The notes under the pieces were generated by a model. The model worked only from the letters and a program-made list of their open reading frames with translations. It had not been told where the DNA came from and searched no databases. Shown here one piece after another: positions 21,155 through 34,930 of a stretch of 39,836 bases of DNA. Position 1 is the stretch's first letter. Every line of letters begins with the position of its first letter. The stretch is from Paulinella micropora. Its lineage: Eukaryota > Cercozoa > Imbricatea > Euglyphida. The translations under genes were made by a program, and so were the position numbers. Location of the stretch: positions 1,271,223 to 1,311,058 of the forward strand of contig BJOX01000005.1 of the NCBI GenBank assembly GCA_009731375.1, in the 5' to 3' direction.

Positions 21155-21185
<31 letters not shown>

Positions 21186-21513
21186 TGTATGTATGTAATG
21201 TATGTATGTAATTTATGTATGTATGTATGTATGTATGTATGTATGTATCTATGTATGTATGTGTGTACGTATTTATGCATGTATGTATGTATATGTATGT
21301 ATATATGTATGTATGCATGATGTATGTATGTGTGTACGTATGTGCGTATGTATGTATGTATGTATGTATGCATGTATGTATGTATGTATGTATGCATGTA
21401 TGTGTGTATGCATGCATGCATGTATGTATGCATGTATGTATGTATGCATGCATGCATGCATGCATGCATGTATGTATGTATGTATGTATGTATGTATGTA
21501 TGTATGTATATAG
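20892..21513 (+). repeat. TATG and TATTG arrays
   Basis: TATG with a run of about 17 TATTG/GTATT pentamers (20930-21030) and many GCATG variants. Confidence 0.9.
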
Positions 21514-21972
21514 GAGCTGGGCGCTTACTTAGAGTTGTATGTATGTATGTATGTATGTATGTATGTATGTATGTATGTATGTATGTATGTATGTATATAG
21601 GAGCTGGGCGCTTACTTAGAGATGTATGTATGTATGTATGTATGTATCTATGTATGTATGTAGGAGCTGGGTGCTTACTTAGAGAACGATATGTATGTAT
21701 GTATGTATGCATGCATGTATGCATGTATGCATGCATGCATATATGCATGTATGTATCTATGTATGTATGTATGTATGTATGTATGTATGTATGTATATAG
21801 GAGCTGGTTGCTTACTTAGAGACATACGTGCATACATACATACATGCATACATACATACATACATACATATATACATATATACATACATACATGCATACA
21901 TACATGTATATAGGAGCTAGGCGCTTACTTAGAGAACGAAGAACGGTACTTAACATGCATAGCATACATACA

Positions 21973-22006
<34 letters not shown>

Positions 22007-22200
22007 CATACGTAGCGCTTACTTAGAGAACGAAGAACGGTACATAACATACATACATACATACATACATACATACATACATACATTACATACATACATA
22101 CATTACATACATACATACATACATACATACATGCATACATACATACATACATACATAAATACATACGTACGTAGCGCTTACTTAGAGAACGAAGAACGGT
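21514..22200 (+). repeat. Six partial copies around exon E23
   Basis: Upstream copies at 21514, 21601, 21664 and 21801 start after TATAG or GTAG with gagctggg(c/t)gcttactt and stop before the donor. Downstream copies at 22014 and 22174 lack the first bases but keep gagaacgaagaacg and its GTAC donor. The intact exon sits between the two kinds. Confidence 0.8.
21914..21945 (+). CDS. E23, 32-base candidate exon
   Basis: Acceptor TATATAG, donor GTACTT. Reads ELGAYLENEE plus two bases. The other entry phases hit stops or fail to match E24. Confidence 0.6.
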
Positions 22201-22332
22201 ACTTAACATACATAATATACATACATACATACATACATATTACATACATACATACGTACATACATACAACGTTACCCCTGAGGGTACAATACATACATAC
22301 ATACATACATACATACAAACATACATACGTAG

Positions 22333-22369
22333 GGAAATAAGCGGTGAGGTTTCTGATGAAGATGCAGAG
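22333..22369 (+). CDS. E24, 37-base candidate exon
   Basis: Acceptor ACGTAG, donor GTACAT. Only one frame is open (EISGEVSDEDAE), highly acidic; one base in, codon boundary out. Confidence 0.65.
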
Positions 22370-22471
22370 GTACATACGTAGATACATACATACACATACA
22401 TGCATACATATACACATACATACATAACATACATAACATACATAACTTACTAACATATAAACTGTGGGCAG

Positions 22472-22625
22472 AATTTTTTGATGGATTTAGCGTTTTTAGT
22501 TGTATATCTACGTACATACATATATACATACATGAAATGCACATAGATACACATACATACATAACATAACATACATAATTTTGTTGATGGATGCAGCGTT
22601 TTTGTTCTACTCCTTCTAATGACGA
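22472..22625 (+). repeat. Two partial copies of E25
   Basis: 22472-22500 follows a TTACTAAC branch-like sequence and a GGGCAG acceptor but has only the exon start. 22572-22625 has more of the exon but neither clean splice site. Confidence 0.7.
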
Positions 22626-22654
22626 CATGCATACATAGATACACATACATACAT

Positions 22655-22790
22655 TAGTATATTATGCGGCTAGCCACAAATTTGACGTGTTTTGCGGGCG
22701 AGCCGGAGCCGGGCCGGCGAGCCCGCAAAACACGTCGAATTTGGCGCGCCGCGTATTTAGTTTCATCGGTAACCTGACCACATTTGGATA
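22655..22790 (+). mobile_element. Foldback element F, copy 3
   Basis: Arms of 23 bases at 22677-22699 and 22721-22743 differ at one position and enclose a 21-base GC-rich loop. Preceded, as copy 1 is, by acattagtatattatgcgg. The gacc/ataaaac second hairpin is broken by a GATA(A) array at 22785-22915. Confidence 0.65.
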
Positions 22791-22952
22791 GATAACATAG
22801 ATAGATAAGATAGATAGATAAGATAGATAGATAAGATAGAGATATAAGATAGATAGATAAGATAGATAGATAAGATAGATAGATAAGATAGATAGATAAG
22901 ATAGATAGATAATCGATAAAACATAACATATGTACATACATAGGGTGGACAG

Positions 22953-23003
22953 AATTTGTTAATGGATGCAGCGTTCTTATTTTACTCCTTTCACGACGTC
23001 GAG
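22953..23003 (+). CDS. E25, 51-base candidate exon
   Basis: Acceptor GTGGACAG, donor GTATAT. Reads NLLMDAAFLFYSFHDVE, codon boundary at both ends. A hydrophobic/aromatic helix-like segment following the acidic E24. Confidence 0.65.
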
Positions 23004-23103
23004 GTATATACATACATACATACATACGTACATAGATACATACGTACGTACGTACATACATACGTACATACATACATGCATACTTACATACGTACATGCA
23101 TAC

Positions 23104-24240
<1,137 letters not shown>

Positions 24241-24469
24241 CACATACATACATGCACACATACATGCACACATACATACATACATACATACATACATACA
24301 TACATACATACATACATACATACATACATACATAGGCTACATACACACATACATGCATACATACATACATACATACATACATACATACATACATACATAC
24401 ATACATAGGCTACATACATACATACATACATACGTAGGCTACATACATACATCTAGGTTTTTTCCCCAG

Positions 24470-25079
24470 TTGCTCAGTCTTCTGCCAGTACGAGTTTACG
24501 TACATACATACATACATACATACATACATACAGACATACGTAGGCTACATACATACATCTAGGTTTTTTCCCCAGTTGCTTAGCGCCTTCTACCAGTACG
24601 AGTTTACGTACATACATACATACATACATACATACAGACAGACAGACATAGGCTACATACATACATGTAGGTTTTTGCCCAGTTGCTAAGTGCGTTCTAC
24701 CATTACGAGTTTGCATGCATACATACATACATACATACATACATACATACATACATGCATGCATACATACATACATACATAGGCTACATACATACATCTA
24801 TGTTTTTTCCCCAGTTGCTCAGCGCCTTCTACCAGTACGAGTTTACATACATACATACATACTTACATACATACGTACATATATACATACATACGTAGGC
24901 TACATAACATGCATTTAGGTTTTTCCCCAGTTGCTGAGTGCGTTCTACCAGTACGAGTTTACATACATACATACATACATGCATACATACATACATACAT
25001 ACATACATACATACATAGGCTACATACATACATTTAGGTTTTTTCCCCAGTTGCTCAGCGCCTTCTACCAGTACGAGTT
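24470..25079 (+). repeat. Six 3'-truncated copies of E26
   Basis: At 24470, 24576, 24683, 24815, 24931 and 25051, each with the pyrimidine acceptor aggtttttccccag, then ttgctcagcgccttctacc followed by agtacgag, then CATA repeat. Spacing 106-132 bases. None has the rest of the exon. Confidence 0.85.
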
Positions 25080-25157
25080 TACATACATACATACATACAT
25101 GCATACATACATACAGACATGCGTAGGCTACATACATACATTTAGGTTTTTCCCCAG

Positions 25158-25223
25158 TTGTTGAGTGCGTTCTACCAGTACGAGTCACCTCTGTGTGAAA
25201 CGCACGGCGCACTATGTCCCAAT
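25158..25223 (+). CDS. E26, 66-base candidate exon
   Basis: Last of seven copies and the only complete one; acceptor TTTTTCCCCAG, donor GTATGT. Reads LLSAFYQYESPLCE... with two Cys and a His, codon boundary at both ends. Confidence 0.7.
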
Positions 25224-26007
25224 GTATGTATGTCTGTCTGTATGTCTGTATGTCTGTATGTATGTATGTATGTATGTCTGTATGTATGTATGTATGTATG
25301 TATGTATGTATGTATCTATGTATGTATGTATGTATGTATGTATGTGTGTATGTATGTATGTATGTATGTATGTATGTATGTATGTATGTATGTATGTATG
25401 TATGTATATGTACATGCATGCATGTATGTATCTATATGTTTGTATGTATGTATGTATGTATGTATGAATGTTTGTATGTATGTATCGTATGTATGTATGT
25501 ATGTATGTATGCATGCATGCCATGCCATGCCATGCCATGCCATACAATGCCATACCATGCCATGCCATGCAATCCCATGCAATGCAATGCAATGCAATGC
25601 AATGAAATCCAATGCAATCCAATGCAATGCAATAAGGCGATGCAATGCATGGCATGGCATGGCATGATGGCATGCATGCCATGGCATGCATGCATGCATG
25701 TATGTATGTATGTATGTATGTATGTATGTATCTATGTATCTATGTATGTATGTATCTATGTATCTATGTATCTATGTATGTATGTATGTATGTATGTATG
25801 TTCGTATGTATGTGTATGTATGTATCTATGTGTGTATGTATGTATCTATGTATGTATGTATCTAGGTATGTATGTATGTATGTATGTATGTATGTATGTA
25901 TGTATGTATGTGTGTATGTATGTATGTATGTATGTATGTAATGTAATGTATGTATGTATGTATGTATGTATGTATGTATGTATGCATGTATGTGCATGTA
26001 TGTAATG

Positions 26008-26038
<31 letters not shown>

Positions 26039-26056
26039 TGTATGTATGTACGTATG

Positions 26057-26123
<67 letters not shown>

Positions 26124-26528
26124 GTATCTATCTATGTATCTATGTATGTATCTATGTATGTATCTATGTATGTATCTATGTGTATCTATGTATGTATCTA
26201 TGTATGTATGTATATATGTATCTTATGTATGTATGTATGTATTTTATGTATGTATGTATGTATGTATGTATGTATGTATGTACGTATGTACGTATGTACG
26301 TATGTATGTATGTATGTATGTAATGTAATGTAATGTAATGTAATGTAATGTAATGTAATGTAATTAATGTATGTATGTATGTATGTATGTATGTATGTAT
26401 CTATGTATGTATGTATGTATGTATGTGTGTATGTGTGTATGTATGTATGTATGTATGTATGTACGTACGTACGTACGTACGTACGTATGTATGTATGTAT
26501 GTATGTATGTATGTATGTATGTATGTAG
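25224..26528 (+). repeat. TATG, ATGCC and GTAAT arrays
   Basis: A 1.3-kb intron of TATG variants, a 190-base ATGCC/ATGCA stretch (25508-25690), TATC (26059-26120), GTAAT (26320-26365) and a GTAC block (26461-26486). Confidence 0.9.
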
Positions 26529-26560
26529 ACTCCTGAACTACTCGGCCCGCCACTTCTCAG
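26529..26560 (+). CDS. E27, 32-base candidate exon
   Basis: Acceptor ATGTAG, donor GTATGT. Reads TPELLGPPLL plus two bases. A 17-base version with an internal deletion (26703-26719) also has AG and GTGTGT and keeps the same phase, so either could be used. Confidence 0.6.
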
Positions 26561-26760
26561 GTATGTATGTATGCATGTATGTATGTATGTATGTATGTAT
26601 ATGTATGTATGTATATGTATGTATGTATGTATGTATTTTTGAATGTATGTTTGTATGTATGTATATCTATGTATGTATGTATGTATGTATGTATGTATGT
26701 AGACTCCTGAACTTCTCAGGTGTGTATATGTACATTTGTATGTATGTATGTATGGATATG

Positions 26761-26856
<96 letters not shown>

Positions 26857-27192
26857 GTAATGTAATGTAATGTAACGTGATGTAACGTGATGTAAGGTAA
26901 TGTAACGTAATGTAACGTAACATAACATAACGTAACGTAACATAACGTAACGTAACATAACGTAACGTAATGTAGTGTAATGTAATTTAATGTAACGTAA
27001 TGTAACGTAACGTAACGTAACATAACATAACGTAACGTAACATAACGTAACGTAATGTAATGTAATGTAACGTAATGTAACGTAACATAACATAACAGTA
27101 ACATAACATAACGTAACGTAACGTAACGTAACGTAATGTAATGTAATGTAATGTAATGTAATGTAATGTAATGTAATGTACGCATGTTTTAG
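26561..27192 (+). repeat. TATG, CA, TA and GTAAC/CATAA arrays
   Basis: Ends in a 300-base pentanucleotide array of GTAAT, GTAAC and CATAA (26860-27180). Confidence 0.9.
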
Positions 27193-27249
27193 TCGAGGCA
27201 CGTTGGACCTATCTCCGACCGCGGCTGAGCTAAGGACCCTTCCGAACCG
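27193..27249 (+). CDS. E28, 57-base candidate exon
   Basis: Acceptor GTTTTAG, donor GTACAG. One base in, two out; reads RGTLDLSPTAAELRTLPN. Another frame hits TAA. Confidence 0.65.
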
Positions 27250-27978
27250 GTACAGTAAGCAACCAAGCAAGCAATCACTCAAGCAATCACTCAAGCAATC
27301 ACTCAAGCAATCAAGCAAGCAATTAAGCAAGCAATCAATCAATCAATCAATCAATCAATTAATCAATCAAGCAAGCAAGCAATAAGCAATCAATCAAGCA
27401 AGCAAGAAGCAATCAATCAATCAAGCAAGCAAGCAAGCAAGCAATCAATCGAGCAATCGATCAATCAAGCAAGCAAGCAATCAAGCAATCAATCAAGCAA
27501 TCAATCAAGCAATCAATCAAGCAATCAATCAAGCAAGCAAGCAATCAATCAATCAATCAAGCAAGCAAGCAATCAATCAATCAGTAAATCACTGGAGCAA
27601 TCAATCGAGCAATCAAGCAATCAAGCAAACACGCAAGCAAGCAAGCAATCAAGCAAGCAAGCAAGCAATCAATCAATCAATCAATCAATCAAGCAATCAA
27701 GCAAGCAATCAACCAATAAACCCACCCATCAATCTCGTTTATTTATATATTGACCTGTTCCCATTCCCACCTTTACTTGTGCTGAGTGCTACCTACTCGA
27801 AATCTATGAATTAGTTGGTTGTTTGATTGATTAACTGGTTGATTGGCTGGTAATTGCTTGCTTCCTTGCTTGCTTGATTTGCTTGATTTATCGAATTTTT
27901 TGATTTCATCGATTGCTTGCTTGATTACTTGCTTGCTTGATTAATTACTTTGCTTGCTTGCTTACTTGGTTTGAATAG
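27250..27978 (+). repeat. AATC/AAGC array and TTGC-rich intron end
   Basis: AAGC and AATC units to about 27715, then unique sequence with the complementary GCTT/GATT units (27810-27970), forming a loose inverted repeat across the intron. Confidence 0.85.
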
Positions 27979-28003
27979 GAATTCAGCAGTCTCGCGTTCA
28001 CAG
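27979..28003 (+). CDS. E29, 25-base candidate exon
   Basis: Acceptor GAATAG, donor GTATTT. Completes the Arg codon of E28 and reads NSAVSRSQ to a codon boundary. Confidence 0.55.
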
Positions 28004-28057
28004 GTATTTATACAGACATACATACATACATACATACATACATACATACATACATAG

Positions 28058-28102
28058 ATCTACCCGACCAAGCGCATCAGTACTGAGAACACGAACATGC
28101 AG
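28058..28102 (+). CDS. E30, 45-base candidate exon
   Basis: Acceptor ACATAG, donor GTACTA. Reads IYPTKRISTENTNMQ, codon boundary at both ends, inside CATA repeat. Confidence 0.65.
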
Positions 28103-28203
28103 GTACTATACATACATACATACATACATACATACATACATACACCCCATTCATTTGTTACAACATCTGTAGATCATAGCTTGCTTACTATTCTTTCTTT
28201 CTT

Positions 28204-28244
<41 letters not shown>

Positions 28245-28289
28245 ATATCTATTGATATCTATCAAAACACATTCCAAAGTTACTTCTGA

Positions 28290-28291
28290 CA

Positions 28292-28382
<91 letters not shown>

Positions 28383-28706
28383 TCCTCCTCCTCCTCCTCC
28401 TCCTCCTCCTCCTTCTCCTCCTCCTCCTTCTCCTCCTCCTGCTCCTCCTCCTCCTACTCCTCCTCCTCTTCCTCCTCTTCCTCCTCTTCCTCCTCCGCCT
28501 CCTCCGCCTCCTCCTCCTCCTCCTCTTCCTCTTCCTCCTCCTCCTCCTCCTCCTCCTCTTCTTCTTCTTCTTCTTCTTCTTCTTCTCCTTCTCCTTCTCC
28601 TTCTCCTTCTCCTCCTCCTCCTTCTCCTTCTGCTTCTGCTTCTGCTTCTGCTTCTGCTTCTGCTTCTGCTTCTTCTTCTTCTTCTACTTCTTCTTCCTCT
28701 TCCTCT

Positions 28707-28738
<32 letters not shown>

Positions 28739-29700
28739 CTCCTCCTTCTTCTCCTTCTCCTTCTTCTTCTTCTTCTTCTTCTTCTTCTTCTTCTTCTTCT
28801 GCTGCTGCTTCTTCTGCTTCTTCTGCTTCTTCTTCTTCTTCTTCTTCTTCTTCTTTTTCTTCTTCTTCTTCTTCTTCTTCTTCTTCGTCTTCTTCTTCTC
28901 CTCCTCCTCCTCCTCTTCCTCCTCCTCCTCTTTCTCCTCCTCCTCTTTCTCCTCCTCCTCTTTCTCCTCTTTCTCCTCTTTCTCCTCCTCCTCCTTCTCC
29001 TCCTTCTTCTTCTTCTTCTTCTTCTTCTTCTTCTTCTCCTTCTTCTTCTTCTTCTCCTCCTCCTCCTCCTCCTCCTCCTCCTTCTCCTTCTCCTTCTTCT
29101 TCTTCTTCTTCTTCTTCTTCTTCTTCTTCTTCTTCTTCTTCTTCTTCTTCTTCTTCTTCTTCTGCTTCTTCTGCTTCTTCTGCTTCTTCTTCTTCTTCTT
29201 CTTCTTCTGCTTCTTCTGCTTCTTCTGCTTCTTCTGCTTCTTCTGCTTCTTCTTCTGCTTCTTCTTCTGCTCTTCCTCCTCCTCTTCCTCCTCCTCCTCC
29301 TCTCCCTCTCCTCCTCCTCCTTCTCTGCTTCTTCTGCTTCTTCTTCTTCTTCTTCTGCTCTTCCTCCTCCTCTTCCTCCTCCTCTCCCTCTCCTCCTCCT
29401 TCTCCTCCCCCTCCTCTTTTTCCTTCTTCTTCTCCTTCCTCCTCCTCCTCTTCCTCCTCCTCCTCCTCCCCCTCTCCTCCTCCTCCTCCTCCTCTTTCTC
29501 CTTCTTCTCCTCCTTCTTCTCCTTCTTCTTCTTCTTCTTCTTCTTCTTCTTCTTCTTCTTCTTCTTCTTCTTCTTGTCCTTCTCCTTCTCCTTCTTCTCC
29601 TTCTTCTTCTCCTTCTCCTTCTTCTCCTTCTCCTTCTCCTTCTTCTCCTTCTCCTTCTCCTTCTTCTTCTTCTTCTTCTTCTTCTTCTTCTTCTTCTTCT
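28290..29700 (+). repeat. 1.4-kb polypyrimidine tract
   Basis: CT, CCT, CTT and CTTCTG units with only isolated purines over ~1,410 bases; the other strand is almost pure purine. Apparent Ser/Pro/Leu ORFs are repeat translation. It lies in the E30-E31 intron. Confidence 0.9.
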
Positions 29701-29767
29701 AGCTGGGATCATTAGCAATCGTATTTAGCCCAGATATTATCTAGCTGAAATCCACCTATCTATCTAC

Positions 29768-29817
<50 letters not shown>

Positions 29818-29931
29818 CCTATCTATCTACCTATCTACCTATCTACCTACCTATTTACCTATCTACCTACCTACCTACCTACCTACCTATCTACCTATCA
29901 ATCTACCTATCTTGGCTGCTGACGTGCACAG

Positions 29932-30059
29932 AGCTCTGCCGACAACGTCCTGTCTAAGTTCTCGACCGGGTTGCCCTGGACTTATGAAGATCTAGCCATG
30001 GCTCGAGAGAGAGCAGAGAGAGATCATAACGAAAACGCATCTCCCCGGAGGCGCTCTTG
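29932..30059 (+). CDS. E31, 128-base candidate exon
   Basis: Acceptor GTGCACAG with a TGCTGAC sequence upstream, donor GTAAAA. The only fully open frame reads SSADNVLSKFSTGLPWTYED then MARERAERDHNENASPRRRS, a charged helix followed by a basic Ser/Arg end; starts on a codon boundary and leaves two bases. Confidence 0.65.
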
Positions 30060-30158
30060 GTAAAAATGTTTTGATATTATTATTCTTGTTCTTGATGTTG
30101 TTGCTGTCGTTGTTGTTGTTGTTGTTGATGATGATGATGGTGATGATGTTGTTGTTGC

Positions 30159-30198
<40 letters not shown>

Positions 30199-30265
30199 AA
30201 TGATCTCGTTTTTGTGGTTTCTCTTTTCGTTATTGTTATTGTTGTTGTTGTTTGTTGTTTGTTGT

Positions 30266-30303
<38 letters not shown>

Positions 30304-30397
30304 ATTGTTGTTGTTGTTGTTGTTGTTGTTGTTATTGTTGTTGTTGTTGTTGTTGTTATTGTTGTTAATGTTGTTGTTGTTGTTGTTGTTGTTATTG

Positions 30398-30428
<31 letters not shown>

Positions 30429-30520
30429 CATTATTGTTATTATTGTTGTTGTTGTTGTTATTGTTGCTGTTGTTGCTGTTGTTGTTGTTGTTGTTGTTGT
30501 TATTGTTGCTGTTGTTGCTG

Positions 30521-30569
<49 letters not shown>

Positions 30570-31090
30570 TATTATTGTTGTTGTTGTTGTTGTTGTTGTT
30601 GTGGTGGTGGTGGTGGTGGTGGTGATGGTGGTGGTGGTGGTGGTGATGGTGAGGATCTTTGGGCAAAAATGACGGCCATACTGCCCCATTTCCCTATTTA
30701 TTCTTGTTATTGTTGATGCTGTTGATGCTGTTGTTGTTGTTGTTGTTGTTGATGATGATGATGATGATGATGATGATAAATGACGATGTTGATGATGATA
30801 CTCTTGTTGCTGCTGTCGTTCAGGTCTCTGGGCAAAAATGATGTTGCTGTTGTTCTTTTGTTGTTGTTGTTGTTGTTGATGATGATGATGATGATGATAG
30901 ATTATGATAGATGATGATATTCTTATTGTTGTTGTTGTGGCATGGCCAAGGTCTGCAGGGATGATGGGCAAAGTTAGATGATGATAGATGATGATAGATG
31001 ATACATGATGATACATGATGATAGATTATGATAGAGTATGATAGATGATGATATTCTTATTGATGTTGTTGTGGCATGGCCAAGGTCATG

Positions 31091-31168
<78 letters not shown>

Positions 31169-31174
31169 CACATA

Positions 31175-31259
<85 letters not shown>

Positions 31260-31542
31260 GCGCACACACACATACTGCCCTACTCCCCGCTTTATTGTAG
31301 ATGATGATGATGATGATGTTGTTGTTGTTGTTGCTGCTGATGATGATGATGTATGATGATGATAGATGATAGATGATGGTGTTGTGATTGTTGTTTGTGG
31401 CATGGCAGAGGTCTCTGGACAAGGATGATGGACATAATGCCCCACTCCCCGCTCTTGTTGTAGCTGATGTCTTTGTTGTTGATGATAGATGATAGATGAT
31501 AGATGATGATATGGTTGGTTGTGTTGTTGTGGTGTGCCAAAG
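30060..31542 (+). repeat. GTT/GAT trinucleotide, GATA, CT/CA/CG arrays with E32 partial copies
   Basis: GTT, GAT, ATT and GGT units (30085-30650 and beyond), GATA at 31088-31165 and CT-CA-CG dinucleotides at 31170-31270. Copies of the start of E32 lie at about 30654, 30824 and 31411 (tctctggg/acaa(a/g)(a/g)atga); other fragments are near 30946 and 31270. Confidence 0.85.
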
Positions 31543-31646
31543 GTCGCTGGGCAAGGATGATGGACATAATGCCCCACTCCCCTCACGAGCCTCACACTAC
31601 TCCCGTACCATGTCCTCCCCATCACACAGAGAAACCAACTGGGAAG
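31543..31646 (+). CDS. E32, 104-base candidate exon
   Basis: Acceptor CCAAAG, donor GTATGT. One base in, one out; reads SLGKDDGHNAPLPSRA... then MSSPSHRETNWE. The most complete of several copies; the partial copy at 30824 has a stronger acceptor (GTTCAG). Confidence 0.65.
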
Positions 31647-33648
<2,002 letters not shown>

Positions 33649-33835
33649 TCAAAGATCGACTGATCAACTGTGGCTACAATCACGTATGCAAATACTTATG
33701 CTATGTATGCTACATGTATATTTCTCTATCTATCTATCTATCTATCTATCTATCCATCCATCCATCTATCATATATATGTATGCTATGTGCGTTAGTCAA
33801 AGACCGTCTCATAGTTTCGCCTAACTATGCGACAG

Positions 33836-33881
<46 letters not shown>

Positions 33882-33973
33882 CATCCATCCATCCATCCAT
33901 CCATCTATCATATACATGTATGCTATGTGCGTTAGTCAAAGACCGTCTCATATTTCGCCTAACTATGCGACAG

Positions 33974-34027
<54 letters not shown>

Positions 34028-34116
34028 CATCCATCCATCCATCCATCTATCATATATATGTATGCTATGTGCGTTAGTCAAAGACCGTCTCATAGTTTCG
34101 CCTAACTATGCGACAG

Positions 34117-34170
<54 letters not shown>

Positions 34171-34263
34171 CATCCATCCATCCATCCATCCATCTATCAT
34201 ATATATGTATGCTATGTGCGTTAGTCAAAGACCGTCTCATAGTTTCGCCTAACTATGCGACAG

Positions 34264-34321
<58 letters not shown>

Positions 34322-34414
34322 CATCCATCCATCCATCCATCCATCTATCATATATATGTATGCTATGTGCGTTAGTCAAAGACCGTCTCATAGTGTCGCC
34401 TAACTATGCGACAG

Positions 34415-34468
<54 letters not shown>

Positions 34469-34560
34469 CATCCATCCATCCATCCATCCATCTATCAGAT
34501 ATATGTATGCTATGTGCGTTAGTCAAAGACCGTCTCATAGTGTCGCCTATCTATGCGACA
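33649..34560 (+). repeat. Seven partial or variant copies of E33, ~139-151 bp period
   Basis: Copies at 33649, 33797, 33936, 34078, 34225, 34376 and 34523. The later six are acceptor GCGTTAG, 37-38 bases (KDRLIVSPNYAT), GTCTAT, TATC, CATC and tatgtatgctatg. The copy at 33936 lost one base and is out of frame. The first is diverged (KDRLINCGYNH, donor GTATGC). Confidence 0.85.
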
Positions 34561-34575
34561 GTCTATCTATCTATA

Positions 34576-34607
<32 letters not shown>

Positions 34608-34661
34608 CATCCATCCATCCATCCATCCATCTATCAGATATATGTATGCTATGTGCGTTAG

Positions 34662-34732
34662 TCAAAGACCGTCTTATAGCGCCTATCTATGGACCTGTCG
34701 CACCACCGCAGCAACCACAGTTCGATTCAGAG
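34662..34732 (+). CDS. E33, 71-base candidate exon
   Basis: Last member of the array with a different, longer end: KDRLIAPIYGPVAPPQQPQF... ending at donor GTTATC. Two bases complete E32's split codon (Val); ends on a codon boundary. Pro/Gln-rich. The gene presumably continues beyond the window. Confidence 0.65.
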
Positions 34733-34733
34733 G

Positions 34734-34799
<66 letters not shown>
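34733..34799 (+). repeat. TATC array at retrotransposon 5' junction
   Basis: About 15 TATC units starting at the E33 donor, ending at ttgcgacatctcatcc of copy 2. Confidence 0.9.
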
Positions 34800-34800
<1 letters not shown>

Positions 34801-34930
34801 GCGACATCTCATCCATATGTGACCCCGTCGCGGCGATAAAGCGCGGCAACCAAACCTTTCTCCTTTTTCTTCTTGGGCTGACAACCCTGGCTTAAACGAA
34901 GAGGCTTGCTTCCCCTAAGTTAAGCCGTAA
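34800..34930 (+). other. 5' UTR of retrotransposon copy 2
   Basis: Unique GC-moderate leader with a TAA (34928-34930) in the RT frame. I looked for an HDV-like ribozyme of the kind known at R2 5' ends and could not fold one by eye. Confidence 0.5.

Noticed and set aside
26860-27180. GTAAC/CATAA pentamers as telomere-like repeat
   Set aside because: Units are mixed and unrelated to TTAGGG-type motifs, and the array is internal and embedded in TATG.
28252-29718. Poly-Ser/Pro/Leu and poly-Arg ORFs opposite each other
   Set aside because: Simple translation of CTT/CCT repeats on either strand.
33649-34732. Regular ~148-bp units resembling a CRISPR array
   Set aside because: The 'spacers' are TATC/CATC repeat and not unique sequence, the genome is eukaryotic, and the conserved core has splice signals and a reading frame.
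34800-34930. HDV-like ribozyme at the retrotransposon 5' end
   Set aside because: A CCCTAAG sequence hinted at the junction motif, but I could not find matching P1/P2 stems by eye.
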